A stretch of DNA of 64,000 bases from Methanofollis aquaemaris. Its GTDB lineage: Archaea > Halobacteriota > Methanomicrobia > Methanomicrobiales > Methanofollaceae. Positions 16,853 to 24,271 of the stretch are shown here, in pieces. The first letter of the stretch is position 1; the number at the start of each line of letters is the position of its first letter. The notes under the pieces were generated by a model that had not been told where the DNA came from, searched no databases, and was given only the letters and a program-made list of their open reading frames with translations. The position numbers and the translations under genes are program-made. Location of the stretch: contig NZ_CP036172.1 of assembly GCF_017357525.1 (NCBI RefSeq), forward strand, positions 186,001-250,000, given 5' to 3'.

Positions 16853-17580
16853 CCGAGACAGGGAGCATACAGTTCGGGACGACGACGATCCGGTACACCA
16901 TCTCCTTCAGTCCCCGGCGACAGAAGGTGGCGATTGCAGTCTATCCGGACACGACGGTGACCGTGACGGTTCCGACCGGCACGTCCCCGGAGAAGGTCCG
17001 GGACCTGGTCCATAGGAAGGCCCCCTGGATCCTGGAACAGATCGGGGCGTTCGATCACCTCGCCATGATGGACGCCTCCAAGGAGTATGTCGGCGGTGAG
17101 ACGTTTCTCTACCTGGGCCGGCAGTATCGGTTGAAGATCGTCACCGGCGAAGAGAAACCGTCGGTAAAACTGGTGGGCGGATATTTCGTGGTGACCGTGC
17201 CCGCCGGCGTGCGTCCTGAGGAGCAGAGAGATCTGGTCAGGTGTACTCTCTGTGCATGGTACAAAGAGCACGCCCTGCAGCGGGTGCGTGAGGTGGTGCG
17301 TACCTATGCGCGGCGGCTTCACCTCGACCCCCCTGAGGTGAGGATCAAGCACCAACTGAAGCGGTGGGGGAGTTGCACCAAGGACGGTGTGCTCAACGTC
17401 AATGTCCTGATTCTCATGGCGCCGATGTCGCAGGTGGAGTATGTGGTCGCCCATGAACTCTGCCACCTGCGGCATAAGGACCATTCGGTCGAGTTCTGGG
17501 ATCTGCTTCGGTTGGTGATGCCAGACTATGAGATCAGGAAGGAGAGGTTGCGGAAGGAAGGGTGGAGGTATGTGTTATGA
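16849..17580 (+). CDS. YgjP/DUF45-type metal-dependent protease
   Basis: 243 residues. Contains the zinc motif VAHELCHLRHKDHSVEFW (HExxH plus downstream H), preceded by KRWGSCTKDGVLNVNV, the standard signature of the YgjP/SprT-like M48-related family. This family commonly follows hsdR in type I operons. Probable zinc metallopeptidase; the substrate is unknown, but a role in disposing of restriction subunits or damaged-DNA-bound proteins is often suggested. Start ATG overlaps the hsdR stop (ATGA). The stop overlaps the ATG of the broken HEPN gene. Confidence 0.92.
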   Translation: MTETGSIQFGTTTIRYTISFSPRRQKVAIAVYPDTTVTVTVPTGTSPEKVRDLVHRKAPWILEQIGAFDHLAMMDASKEYVGGETFLYLGRQYRLKIVTGEEKPSVKLVGGYFVVTVPAGVRPEEQRDLVRCTLCAWYKEHALQRVREVVRTYARRLHLDPPEVRIKHQLKRWGSCTKDGVLNVNVLILMAPMSQVEYVVAHELCHLRHKDHSVEFWDLLRLVMPDYEIRKERLRKEGWRYVL

Positions 17581-18341
17581 GTGATGTGGAGGATGAGCCG
17601 TTTCTCAATATTTAGGGTGATGAATTATTGAGTGAAATTCGAGACAACGTTGAGGAGAATCTCTTGCTTTTACCTCTGTTTTACAATCCTTATGTTGGAC
17701 CATTTCTGAGTAATGGGAATTTATTCTACCTCTATGCTGAGTCCTACTGATGTATTGTGTATGGACAGTATCATGCTGGGATCCTTCTGATAGGGCAGTT
17801 GATGGAATTTACTGTCTTTGAGATTATCAGAGTGCATACAGGAAAACGATATAAAGGCAATTTTGCGTCAGCGTTAGACTTCGCAGCGGGCAGGATCAAA
17901 GACTCACCTCAACCATATATCATTCATCCAGAGATTGTTGATCGGATCAAAACCCTGAAAAACAGTATTAGGAATCCATACACTCATGGAGATCTCAAAA
18001 AAATCCTCAAAGGGCAAACCGCAACAGGGGTTATGTTTAAAATTGGGACTAAACCTGAAAATTTACTCAAAAACATTGAAAAAACAGTGAATTCGTTTGA
18101 AAGCGGAACGATGCCATATTCTGAATTTAATCCTGCTGATGACCCTTCTATTGCTTCATACTTCAAAAAAGATGTTGATAAGAAGCGGTGTTTTAGACTG
18201 GCCTGGGAATATTATCCATTATTTGATCTTCTCTTGGATCAGTATCTCAACGGGGAGGTTCAGAAAAATTATGTCAAACAGTATGGATCTCCCTATGCTC
18301 ATATGTCTCTAGTTGACGTTACTTCTGATGATAAAGAATAG
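17577..18341 (+). pseudogene. HEPN-type gene interrupted by in-frame TAG and TGA
   Basis: An ATG overlaps the previous stop (ATGA) and the frame runs to a TAG at 18339 over 254 codons, interrupted only by TAG at 17613-17615 and TGA at 17748-17750. Between and after the stops the translation stays protein-like (VEENLLLLPLFYNPYVGPFL, then YGQYHAGILLIGQLMEFTVF). SIRNPYTHGD is an R-x4-H motif with the typical Asn after Arg, as in HEPN ribonucleases. AT-rich, unlike the upstream genes. Either a recently inactivated HEPN gene, a gene read from an internal GTG (17757), or stop-codon recoding; inactivation is the simplest reading. Confidence 0.72.
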
Positions 18342-18629
18342 TTCAATCTCTACCAGTGTGTCGTGAGGCGGTTCCGCCCTGACTTCCTGATCCGCCTCAC
18401 CAAAGACGAATATCTCGTCCTCGAAACAAAGGGCCGGGACGACCAACAGAACCGCACCAAACGGGCCACCCTTGCCGGGCGGTTCAGGCCCGTCAACGCC
18501 CACGGTGGGCTTGGCACCCGGCACGCCGACGTCTCATTCAACCCGGCCGATGTGGACGGGATCATCGCACAATATGCACCCGACCATCGTGCTGGCAAGG
18601 TAGGCCATGCAAAAAGCCCGGCAGCGTGA
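18342..18629 (+). pseudogene. C-terminal remnant of a Res-type (DEAD/DEAH helicase) restriction subunit
   Basis: Directly in frame after the preceding stop the translation reads FNLYQCVVRRFRPDFLIRL, then TKDEYLVLETKGRDDQQNRT and ADVSFNPADVDGIIAQYA. PDFLIRL...LVLETKG is the PD-(D/E)XK nuclease core at the extreme C-terminus of large Res/BPTD_3080-like restriction helicases (about 900 residues); DVSFNPADI near the end is also characteristic. No helicase portion is present upstream, so this is a stump of a deleted gene. Codon use is GC-rich, unlike the AT-rich HEPN pseudogene before it, which marks a junction at ~18345. Confidence 0.8.
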
Positions 18630-18647
18630 GCAGGCACCTCGCTTCCC

Positions 18648-18755
18648 TCACTTTTTCCGATACACGTTCAACCCGATCTTGATCTCCTCATTCCCCGGCA
18701 CCGAGATGTTCTCCTCGGTCGAGGCTTTCGTGATCACCAGCCTATCCCCCCAGTC
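18648..18755 (-). pseudogene. Possible C-terminal gene fragment, family unknown
   Basis: On the minus strand a short open stretch translates to DWGDRLVITKASTEENISVP followed by GNEEIKIGLNVYRKK and a TGA. The composition and alternating strand pattern look like a genuine protein end, but an in-frame TGA lies immediately upstream and I cannot name a family. It may be the end of a gene lost when the island was rearranged. Confidence 0.3.
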
Positions 18756-19229
18756 TCATATCGACATTTTTCATTTCTCAGCAACTCCCATACATCGGTT
18801 CACCGCCCCTTCGACGGAACTGCCGAAATCAAACCACAGAACACCTCCTGCACTATCTCCCACGCTCGCCCCTATCTCTGAATTTATGGTGGATCTCGGG
18901 AGTCGATCCACTGCAGGGATCTGCTCATCGAGGCCCCCGCCGACAGAAAGACGCCCCCCTCCCCTCCCAGATAAAGCCCAATTTGCCCTTCTTTTCCGCT
19001 TTTCTCCCCATTCTCAGATCCCAAAATCGCCCGCCCCCTAAACCCGCAGATCTCCCTCAGATCGGAAAAATCAGACAAATTCACCCATTATATCGCAAAG
19101 ATTCCGGCCCCGATCCGCCCGAGGTGAATCCCACCAACCCCCTTGAAAGCGCCCATCCTGAGGCGTCGTGAGGGGCGTTTTCCTCGGGCAATTCAGCGAA
19201 AAACCCTCAATGGAGAGCCGTTTGTGCCC
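18756..19229. other. No gene recognised between defence island and paralogue array
   Basis: About 470 bases with C-rich plus-strand runs (CCCCCGCC, CCCCTCCCC) and several low-complexity open frames whose translations are Pro/Ser-rich and unlike proteins. I see no RNA gene, no long palindrome and no convincing promoter. It probably is intergenic or decayed sequence. Confidence 0.5.
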
Positions 19230-20086
19230 CTATAACTTCTCCCCTTCAGGGGCCGGTTTTGTACAATACCGGTATCCCCCCGCCGCCTGCCCGGTCACGA
19301 CCACCGAGCCGTACCGCAGGAACGAATACTTCCACCACACGATCCCCAGGCAGAAGAGAAAGACCACACTCCCAAACATCAGGACACCGACCCAGCCGAG
19401 AGTGCGCAGGATCCGGAGCCAGACGCCGCACCCACCGCACAGACCAGGAGCACCCCGGCACCGGTGCAGCAGCGGGTGAGCAGATCGCCGGGCGCCCGGC
19501 CAGCAAGCACCTCCCCGGTGACGCCGTCGATGGTGGCCTGGTAGGGCCGGCCCCGGTAGGTGTAGCGGGCCACCCAGAGCGGATACGAGACGAGCGTGCT
19601 CTCAAGGAGATCGGTGTAGACCTCTCTGGGGGAATCTCGGTGCTTTTCTTTGAGCATTCCGGCGACGCTCTCTTCGACCATCTTCTTCTGCCTCGCCAGG
19701 GCCTCCTCCTCCGAAACCGTGGCATCGAGTTCGGGTTCCACGCACCAGTTGTCGGGCACCGCCTCGCCGCGGAGAGACGGCAGAAACGAGACCTCGAACT
19801 CGCCGGCATCGCAGGCCGCATCGGTCTTCTCAAGGGGTATCTCATAGACCACTTTGACCGGCGACCGCCTGAAGGACTCGACGAGGGAGACATCCACATA
19901 GGCGGTCGCCCCCCATTTCGTGCTCCAGAACGGCACATAGTGTGTAGTGCATGCGGTGACCGTCCCGGATTTTTCAAGACCGCGTGCCTTCGGCCCGTCC
20001 TGCCACCAGTCCTTGAGAACCTCGACCGCCTCCGCACGGTCGAGAGTATTTTTGAACCTGAGTTTTTGTTGGGGGTGCGAGGTCAT
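19230..20086 (-). pseudogene. Membrane paralogue 1 of the tandem array, frameshifted
   Basis: The main frame (20086 down to 19379) matches the array paralogues: LVSYPLWVARYTYRGRPYQA, then TIDGVTGEVLAGRAPGDLLT. After LLVCAV, at about 19430-19440, similarity continues in another frame as GCGVWLRILRTLGWVGVLMF, GSVVFLFCLGIVWWKYSFL and GGYRYCTKPAPEGEKL, ending at a stop on 19230-19232. The second frame restores the hydrophobic C-terminal segments and the GGYR element seen in the intact copies. A one-base-type frameshift therefore truncates the protein to 235 residues. Unlike the other three copies it has no N-terminal zinc ribbon. Could be a sequencing error. Confidence 0.75.
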
Positions 20087-20139
20087 CGGTATCTCCTCTC
20101 AGGGTGCCAGTTCGAAAGAGAGCAGAGCAGAGATCACCG

Positions 20140-21342
20140 TCACCACTCCTTTTCCCTCTGCATAGGACGCGTATTCCTGGCCCGGCGCCTGGCCTCCTTA
20201 TCCCATGCAGGGTTGTACCAGGACGTGCATGAGATGACATAGGCGACCAGTCCTGCCACGGCCGCGACCAGTGCCGGCCACATCCTCCAGTGGTAGAACG
20301 CCAGTCCCCCGCCGACCATGAAGAGAAAACCGAGAACGACACCGGCAGTCGCGGTGTTGTTCTCCGGAGGCAGACTTTCCGGAGAATCCCTGTACCCGCC
20401 ATATACGTCGCCGGCGGAGATCTCGGCGCCATGGCGGGAGAAGGCGAAGGCGTCGAGGACCGGGGCCCAGCCATACAGCATGATCATAGGCATGGCAAGA
20501 ATGAGGAGAAACATGTCAAGATCAGAAACCGAGCCGGCATCACGAAAAATAGATCTCTCCAATACAACGACCCACACCACGGCCGTCAGGATGCTGACGG
20601 CCGTGGCGGCGACGAACGCGAAGATTCTCCTGAACCGATCTCCCGGCGCCCGGCCGGCGACGACGCTGCCGGTCACCCCGTCGACCGTGGCGAAATAGGT
20701 GCGGTCGGCATAGGCATACCGCACCATCCAGAAGGGATAGATGAGCAGCGTGCTCTCGGGATGCCAGAGAAATAACTTGTGCCCGGTGATATGGGGGATG
20801 CCGGAATGCTTCTGCGCCCCGTACTTCAACGCCCTCTTCCCCTCTGCGATCCCTTCGTCCTGCGGGACGGTCACCTGCCCGGTGAAGACGTCGGAGGGCA
20901 CCGTCTCGCCGAAGAGATTTCTGAGATACAAAACCCCGAGTGCGCTCGTATCGCATGCCGCCCCGGTCCAGACGAAATCTCTGTCGAAGGTCGTCTTCAT
21001 CGGTATTTTCTCATGTGAGTTTTCGTCATATTCGATCCGGTAGCCCTCCACGCGACCTTTGAGACAGGCGGAGAGTCTCCAGAACGGAAAATATTTCAGC
21101 CGGCATTCAATCACCCGGGCCTGGTCCCTCAGGTCCCCGGCCATCAACCTGCCGCCCCACCAGACACGCACCGCGTCGAGCGCCTGCCTCCGGGTGACCG
21201 TGCACGTGAAGAGCAGCGTCTGAGTATCGGGTTCTACCATCGGGGGACGGGCGTCGTTCACCGGAGAGGGCGGTCGCTCCCTGGATGAGATCGGAGCCCT
21301 GCAGTGCAGGCACGATAAGAACATCGGCAAGGTGTCCGTCAT
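20140..21342 (-). CDS. Membrane paralogue 2: zinc-ribbon/soluble/TM protein
   Basis: 400 residues. N-terminal CLHC is the remains of a zinc ribbon (the second Cys pair is lost). Residues ~45-130 contain RRQALDAVRVWWGGRLMAGD and IECRLKYFPFWRLSACLKG; residues ~205-245 hold LLIYPFWMVRYAYADRTYFA then TVDGVTGSVVAGRAPGD. Four or five hydrophobic segments follow. The YxPxW...YxYxxxxYxxxVDGxTGxVxAGRxPGD layout recalls bacterial 'TFIIB-type zinc-ribbon' membrane proteins of unknown function. The spacer upstream carries one of the two conserved promoter blocks, so this copy is probably transcribed separately. Confidence 0.82.
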   Translation of the reverse strand: MTDTLPMFLSCLHCRAPISSRERPPSPVNDARPPMVEPDTQTLLFTCTVTRRQALDAVRVWWGGRLMAGDLRDQARVIECRLKYFPFWRLSACLKGRVEGYRIEYDENSHEKIPMKTTFDRDFVWTGAACDTSALGVLYLRNLFGETVPSDVFTGQVTVPQDEGIAEGKRALKYGAQKHSGIPHITGHKLFLWHPESTLLIYPFWMVRYAYADRTYFATVDGVTGSVVAGRAPGDRFRRIFAFVAATAVSILTAVVWVVVLERSIFRDAGSVSDLDMFLLILAMPMIMLYGWAPVLDAFAFSRHGAEISAGDVYGGYRDSPESLPPENNTATAGVVLGFLFMVGGGLAFYHWRMWPALVAAVAGLVAYVISCTSWYNPAWDKEARRRARNTRPMQREKEW

Positions 21343-21454
21343 ATTATCCCGGACGACGGGCGAGAGGTCTCAGGGTCCACTCCGGGCAACCACAGGCCCC
21401 TGCTCATCTCCCGCCGTCATCATACCGGTTAGAAGTTCACCATGAAGGATAAGA

Positions 21455-21495
21455 TTTCTCGAAATATCTTATGTGCCGCACAATATACTATAGAG
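21455..21495 (-). promoter_or_regulatory. Conserved promoter block of the paralogue array, copy 1
   Basis: Plus-strand reading: TCTCGAAATATCTTATG at 21457-21473 and CTATAGAG at 21488-21495. The same two words with the same 31-base offset occur at 24071 and 24102, upstream of paralogue 4. Read on the minus strand the AT-rich core between them is TATA-like. It lies ~115 bases before paralogue 2. Confidence 0.6.
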
Positions 21496-21561
21496 ACTAT
21501 TTTGCCGGGGTGGATCTCTCGCCTGAAAATGTTTTTTCCCGAAGAATGACGGGCACGCGGA

Positions 21562-22770
21562 TCACCCCTTCTCCACAGGCCAGGTGTCTCTGGCCCAGTG
21601 CCTGCCCACTTTTTCCCATGCAGGGTTGTACAGGGACACGCCCGAGACGATATAGACGACCAGCCCTGCCGCGGCCGCGACCAATCCCGGCCACCTCCCT
21701 TCATTGAAAAACACAAACCCCCCGACGACCATCATACCAAACCCCGGAAGGATGCCGCCAATCGCTCTCGCATTCCTTGAAGGCGCATGCTCCGAGGTAT
21801 ACCTGAACCTGTACCCGCCATGCAGATCGCCGGAGGAGATCTCGGCACCATACCAGGAGAGCGCGAAGACGTCAAGGACAATGCCCCAGCCGGCCGCCAT
21901 AAGGACTGCCAGAATAACAGCGAACCATACAATGTCGCCAAAAATTTCTGAGAAATAACCGGCAGACCCCGGAAATACCACTTCCATCAGGTAAATCCAC
22001 ACCGGGACCGCGAGGAAGGTGACGGTCGTGGCGGCGACGAACGCACAGATTCGCCAGAATAGACTGCCGGGCGCACGGCCGGCGATGATGTCGCCGGTGA
22101 CGCCGTCGACCGTGGCGAAATACGTGCGGCCGGCATAGGCATACCGCACGATCCAGAACGGATAGATGAGCAGAGTGTTCTCGCAATCAGAGAAATGTAA
22201 CTCATGCTCCGTGATGGTGGGGATCTCGGAATGCATCAGCACCCCATATTCGAGACCGGCGATACCCTCGGAGACGGCGTCTGTCCGGGGAACGATCACC
22301 TCCGGGACTCGTCCGGTGAAGGCCCCGACATCGTAGGGCCCGGTCTCACCGTCGAGATTGCGGAGATAGTAGATCCCGAGATCGCTCGCGTCACAGGCGA
22401 TCTCGGTCCAGACAAAGTCATCGTCGACGGATTCCTCCACCGGCACATTAACTTCGGATTCGGTCTTGTAACCCTTCACAAAGCCGGTAAGATGGGCCGT
22501 GAGTTTCCAGAACGGGAAATATTTCAACTGACAGTCGGTGACCTGCGCCCGATCTCTCAGGTTCCATGTCATCAGGATGCCGCCCCACCAGGCACGCACT
22601 GCTTCGATCGCGAGGTCGCCGGTGATCGTGCGCGTGAAGAGCAGCGATCGAGTGGTCTGTTCGATCTCTGAGAGACAGGCGTCGCAGAGAGCGGGGTCAG
22701 GAAACTTCTCAGATATAAGGGGGCCGCCGCAGTGGGGGCAGGACACGGTCTCCTCCTGTTCGTCCGTCAT
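21562..22770 (-). CDS. Membrane paralogue 3: zinc-ribbon/soluble/TM protein
   Basis: 402 residues. N-terminal CPHCGGPL...LCDACLSEIEQ is a complete four-Cys zinc ribbon. The body repeats the array pattern: AIEAVRAWWGGILMTWNLRD, QLKYFPFWKLTAHLTGFVKG, LLIYPFWIVRYAYAGRTYFA, TVDGVTGDIIAGRAPG, then membrane segments. The start ATG 22770 is preferred because CCGGGA precedes it as in the sister copies and the protein then begins MTDEQ, like MTDTL and MTALP; a GTG at 22806 overlapping the previous stop is the alternative. Cytosolic ribbon and membrane anchor suggest a membrane-tethered regulator or quality-control factor, but function is unknown. Confidence 0.84.
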   Translation of the reverse strand: MTDEQEETVSCPHCGGPLISEKFPDPALCDACLSEIEQTTRSLLFTRTITGDLAIEAVRAWWGGILMTWNLRDRAQVTDCQLKYFPFWKLTAHLTGFVKGYKTESEVNVPVEESVDDDFVWTEIACDASDLGIYYLRNLDGETGPYDVGAFTGRVPEVIVPRTDAVSEGIAGLEYGVLMHSEIPTITEHELHFSDCENTLLIYPFWIVRYAYAGRTYFATVDGVTGDIIAGRAPGSLFWRICAFVAATTVTFLAVPVWIYLMEVVFPGSAGYFSEIFGDIVWFAVILAVLMAAGWGIVLDVFALSWYGAEISSGDLHGGYRFRYTSEHAPSRNARAIGGILPGFGMMVVGGFVFFNEGRWPGLVAAAAGLVVYIVSGVSLYNPAWEKVGRHWARDTWPVEKG

Positions 22771-22802
22771 ACTCCCGGAGAGACGGCAGGGCGAGACGCA
22801 GG

Positions 22803-24011
22803 TCACGTCTCCTCCTTCAGAGGATAGTCCTCATGCACCCAGCGTCTGCTGGCTGTTCCGGCTGCAGGGTTGTACATGGACAGAAAGGGGACGATGTACG
22901 CAACCAGTGCCGGGATGGCCATGGCCAGTACCTTCCAACTCCATCCATAGCAAATAGCAAACCCGCTGAGGACCATGAAGTAGAACCCGGTACCGATACT
23001 GATGTATGCGATCTCAGAAACGCGTGGGTATGCATCTTCAGAAGGAGACCGGTACCCGCCGTCCACCTCTCCGCAGGTGATCTCGGCACCGTACCGGGAA
23101 CGGGCGAGGGCTTCACGGACCATCAAGAGGAGTTTCAGGATTACCAGTACCAGAACAAAAGGTAAGATAAAGATGACGACCAGGCACCAGGGACCAAGAG
23201 ATTTGAAATTGAAAAGAAGTTCCAGGTAAAAGATCCCGATCACAGTCGCCAGAAAGGTGACGGTCACGGCTTTGAAGAACGCAAAAATTCTCCTGAATAA
23301 AGTTCCCGGCGCACGGCCGGAGACGAGGTCGCCGGTGACGCCGTCGACCGTGGCGAAATAATGATTTCGGCCATAGGTGTAACGCACGATCCAGAACGGG
23401 TAGACGAGCAGACCGCTCTCCAGATGCCGGAGGCGTACCTCGTCTGCGGTAATGTTGGGTACACCTGAATATCTCAGCATTCCATAGCGGAGTGCTCTCA
23501 AACCCTCTGCAAAACCCTCTGCCGGCGGGACGGTCGTCTCCACAACCCGGGCGGTGCAGGCGCCTGAAGATATCGTTTCACCGATCAGATTCCTGATATA
23601 ATAAATTCCGAGACCGCCCGTATCGCTCGCGGCCCCGGTCCAGACAAAGTTGTTGTTAAGAACCACCACCATCGGCACTTTATGATCTGAGCTATCGGTG
23701 GATTCGATCCTGTAGCCCATCACGTAGCCGGCGATGTGGACGGCGAGTCCCCAGAAGGGAAGATAGTTCAGTCGGCACTCGGTCACCTGCGCCTTCGTCG
23801 CGAGGTCGCCGGCGATCAACGGGTCTTCCCACCAGGTCCGGACAATTTCGAGCGCTTCGTCCCGCATGATCCTGCTCGTGAAGAAGACCGGTTGAACTTC
23901 TTTCTCCATCTTCGCGAGACAGGCGTCGCAGAGAGGAGGGGCCTGCCGCCCCTCAGGTGAAAGAGGGGCGCCGCAGTGTGGGCAGGACGTCGCATCCGGC
24001 AACGCGGTCAT
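22803..24011 (-). CDS. Membrane paralogue 4: zinc-ribbon/soluble/TM protein (first in array)
   Basis: 402 residues. CPHCGAPL...LCDACLAKMEKEV zinc ribbon at residues ~10-35, then ALEIVRTWWEDPLIAGDLAT, CRLNYLPFWGLAVHIAGYVM, LLVYPFWIVRYTYGRNHYFA, TVDGVTGDLVSGRAPGT and four or so hydrophobic segments with RSRYGAEITCGEVDGGYR between them. It is the 5'-most gene of the minus-strand array and lies 60-100 bases after the promoter block at 24070-24109. Its stop lies 33 bases before the next start, so paralogues 4 and 3 are likely co-transcribed. Confidence 0.84.
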   Translation of the reverse strand: MTALPDATSCPHCGAPLSPEGRQAPPLCDACLAKMEKEVQPVFFTSRIMRDEALEIVRTWWEDPLIAGDLATKAQVTECRLNYLPFWGLAVHIAGYVMGYRIESTDSSDHKVPMVVVLNNNFVWTGAASDTGGLGIYYIRNLIGETISSGACTARVVETTVPPAEGFAEGLRALRYGMLRYSGVPNITADEVRLRHLESGLLVYPFWIVRYTYGRNHYFATVDGVTGDLVSGRAPGTLFRRIFAFFKAVTVTFLATVIGIFYLELLFNFKSLGPWCLVVIFILPFVLVLVILKLLLMVREALARSRYGAEITCGEVDGGYRSPSEDAYPRVSEIAYISIGTGFYFMVLSGFAICYGWSWKVLAMAIPALVAYIVPFLSMYNPAAGTASRRWVHEDYPLKEET

Positions 24012-24069
24012 GATAGATCCCGGAAATCGTTCTCAGTACATTTCTGAGATTCAAGATCGAAAATAAACA

Positions 24070-24109
24070 TTCTCGAAAGATCTTATGGGCGGGAATATAT
24101 TCTATAGAG
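24070..24109 (-). promoter_or_regulatory. Conserved promoter block of the paralogue array, copy 2
   Basis: TCTCGAAAGATCTTATG at 24071-24087 and CTATAGAG at 24102-24109 repeat the block at 21455-21495 with identical spacing. Minus-strand reading gives CTCTATAGAATATATTCC, a plausible TATA region for paralogue 4. Flanking bases are not conserved, which argues that these words are functional. Confidence 0.6.
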
Positions 24110-24271
24110 GATTTTTCGAGGGGGCCGGGGAGATATATTTCTGCCACGCGAAATCCAATCAGGCAGAGAGTGAGATCATCGCCACGAGGATCTGATTAAT
24201 TTTCGATTAAAATTAAAATAAACATCTTTTTTACAGATAATATAGAAATAAGCCTATTCGGTGACCTTATA

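Noticed and set aside
17577-17750. Pyrrolysine at the TAG and selenocysteine at the TGA of the HEPN gene
   Set aside because: Two different recodings in one small gene without any visible PYLIS or SECIS stem is improbable; kept only as a minor alternative.
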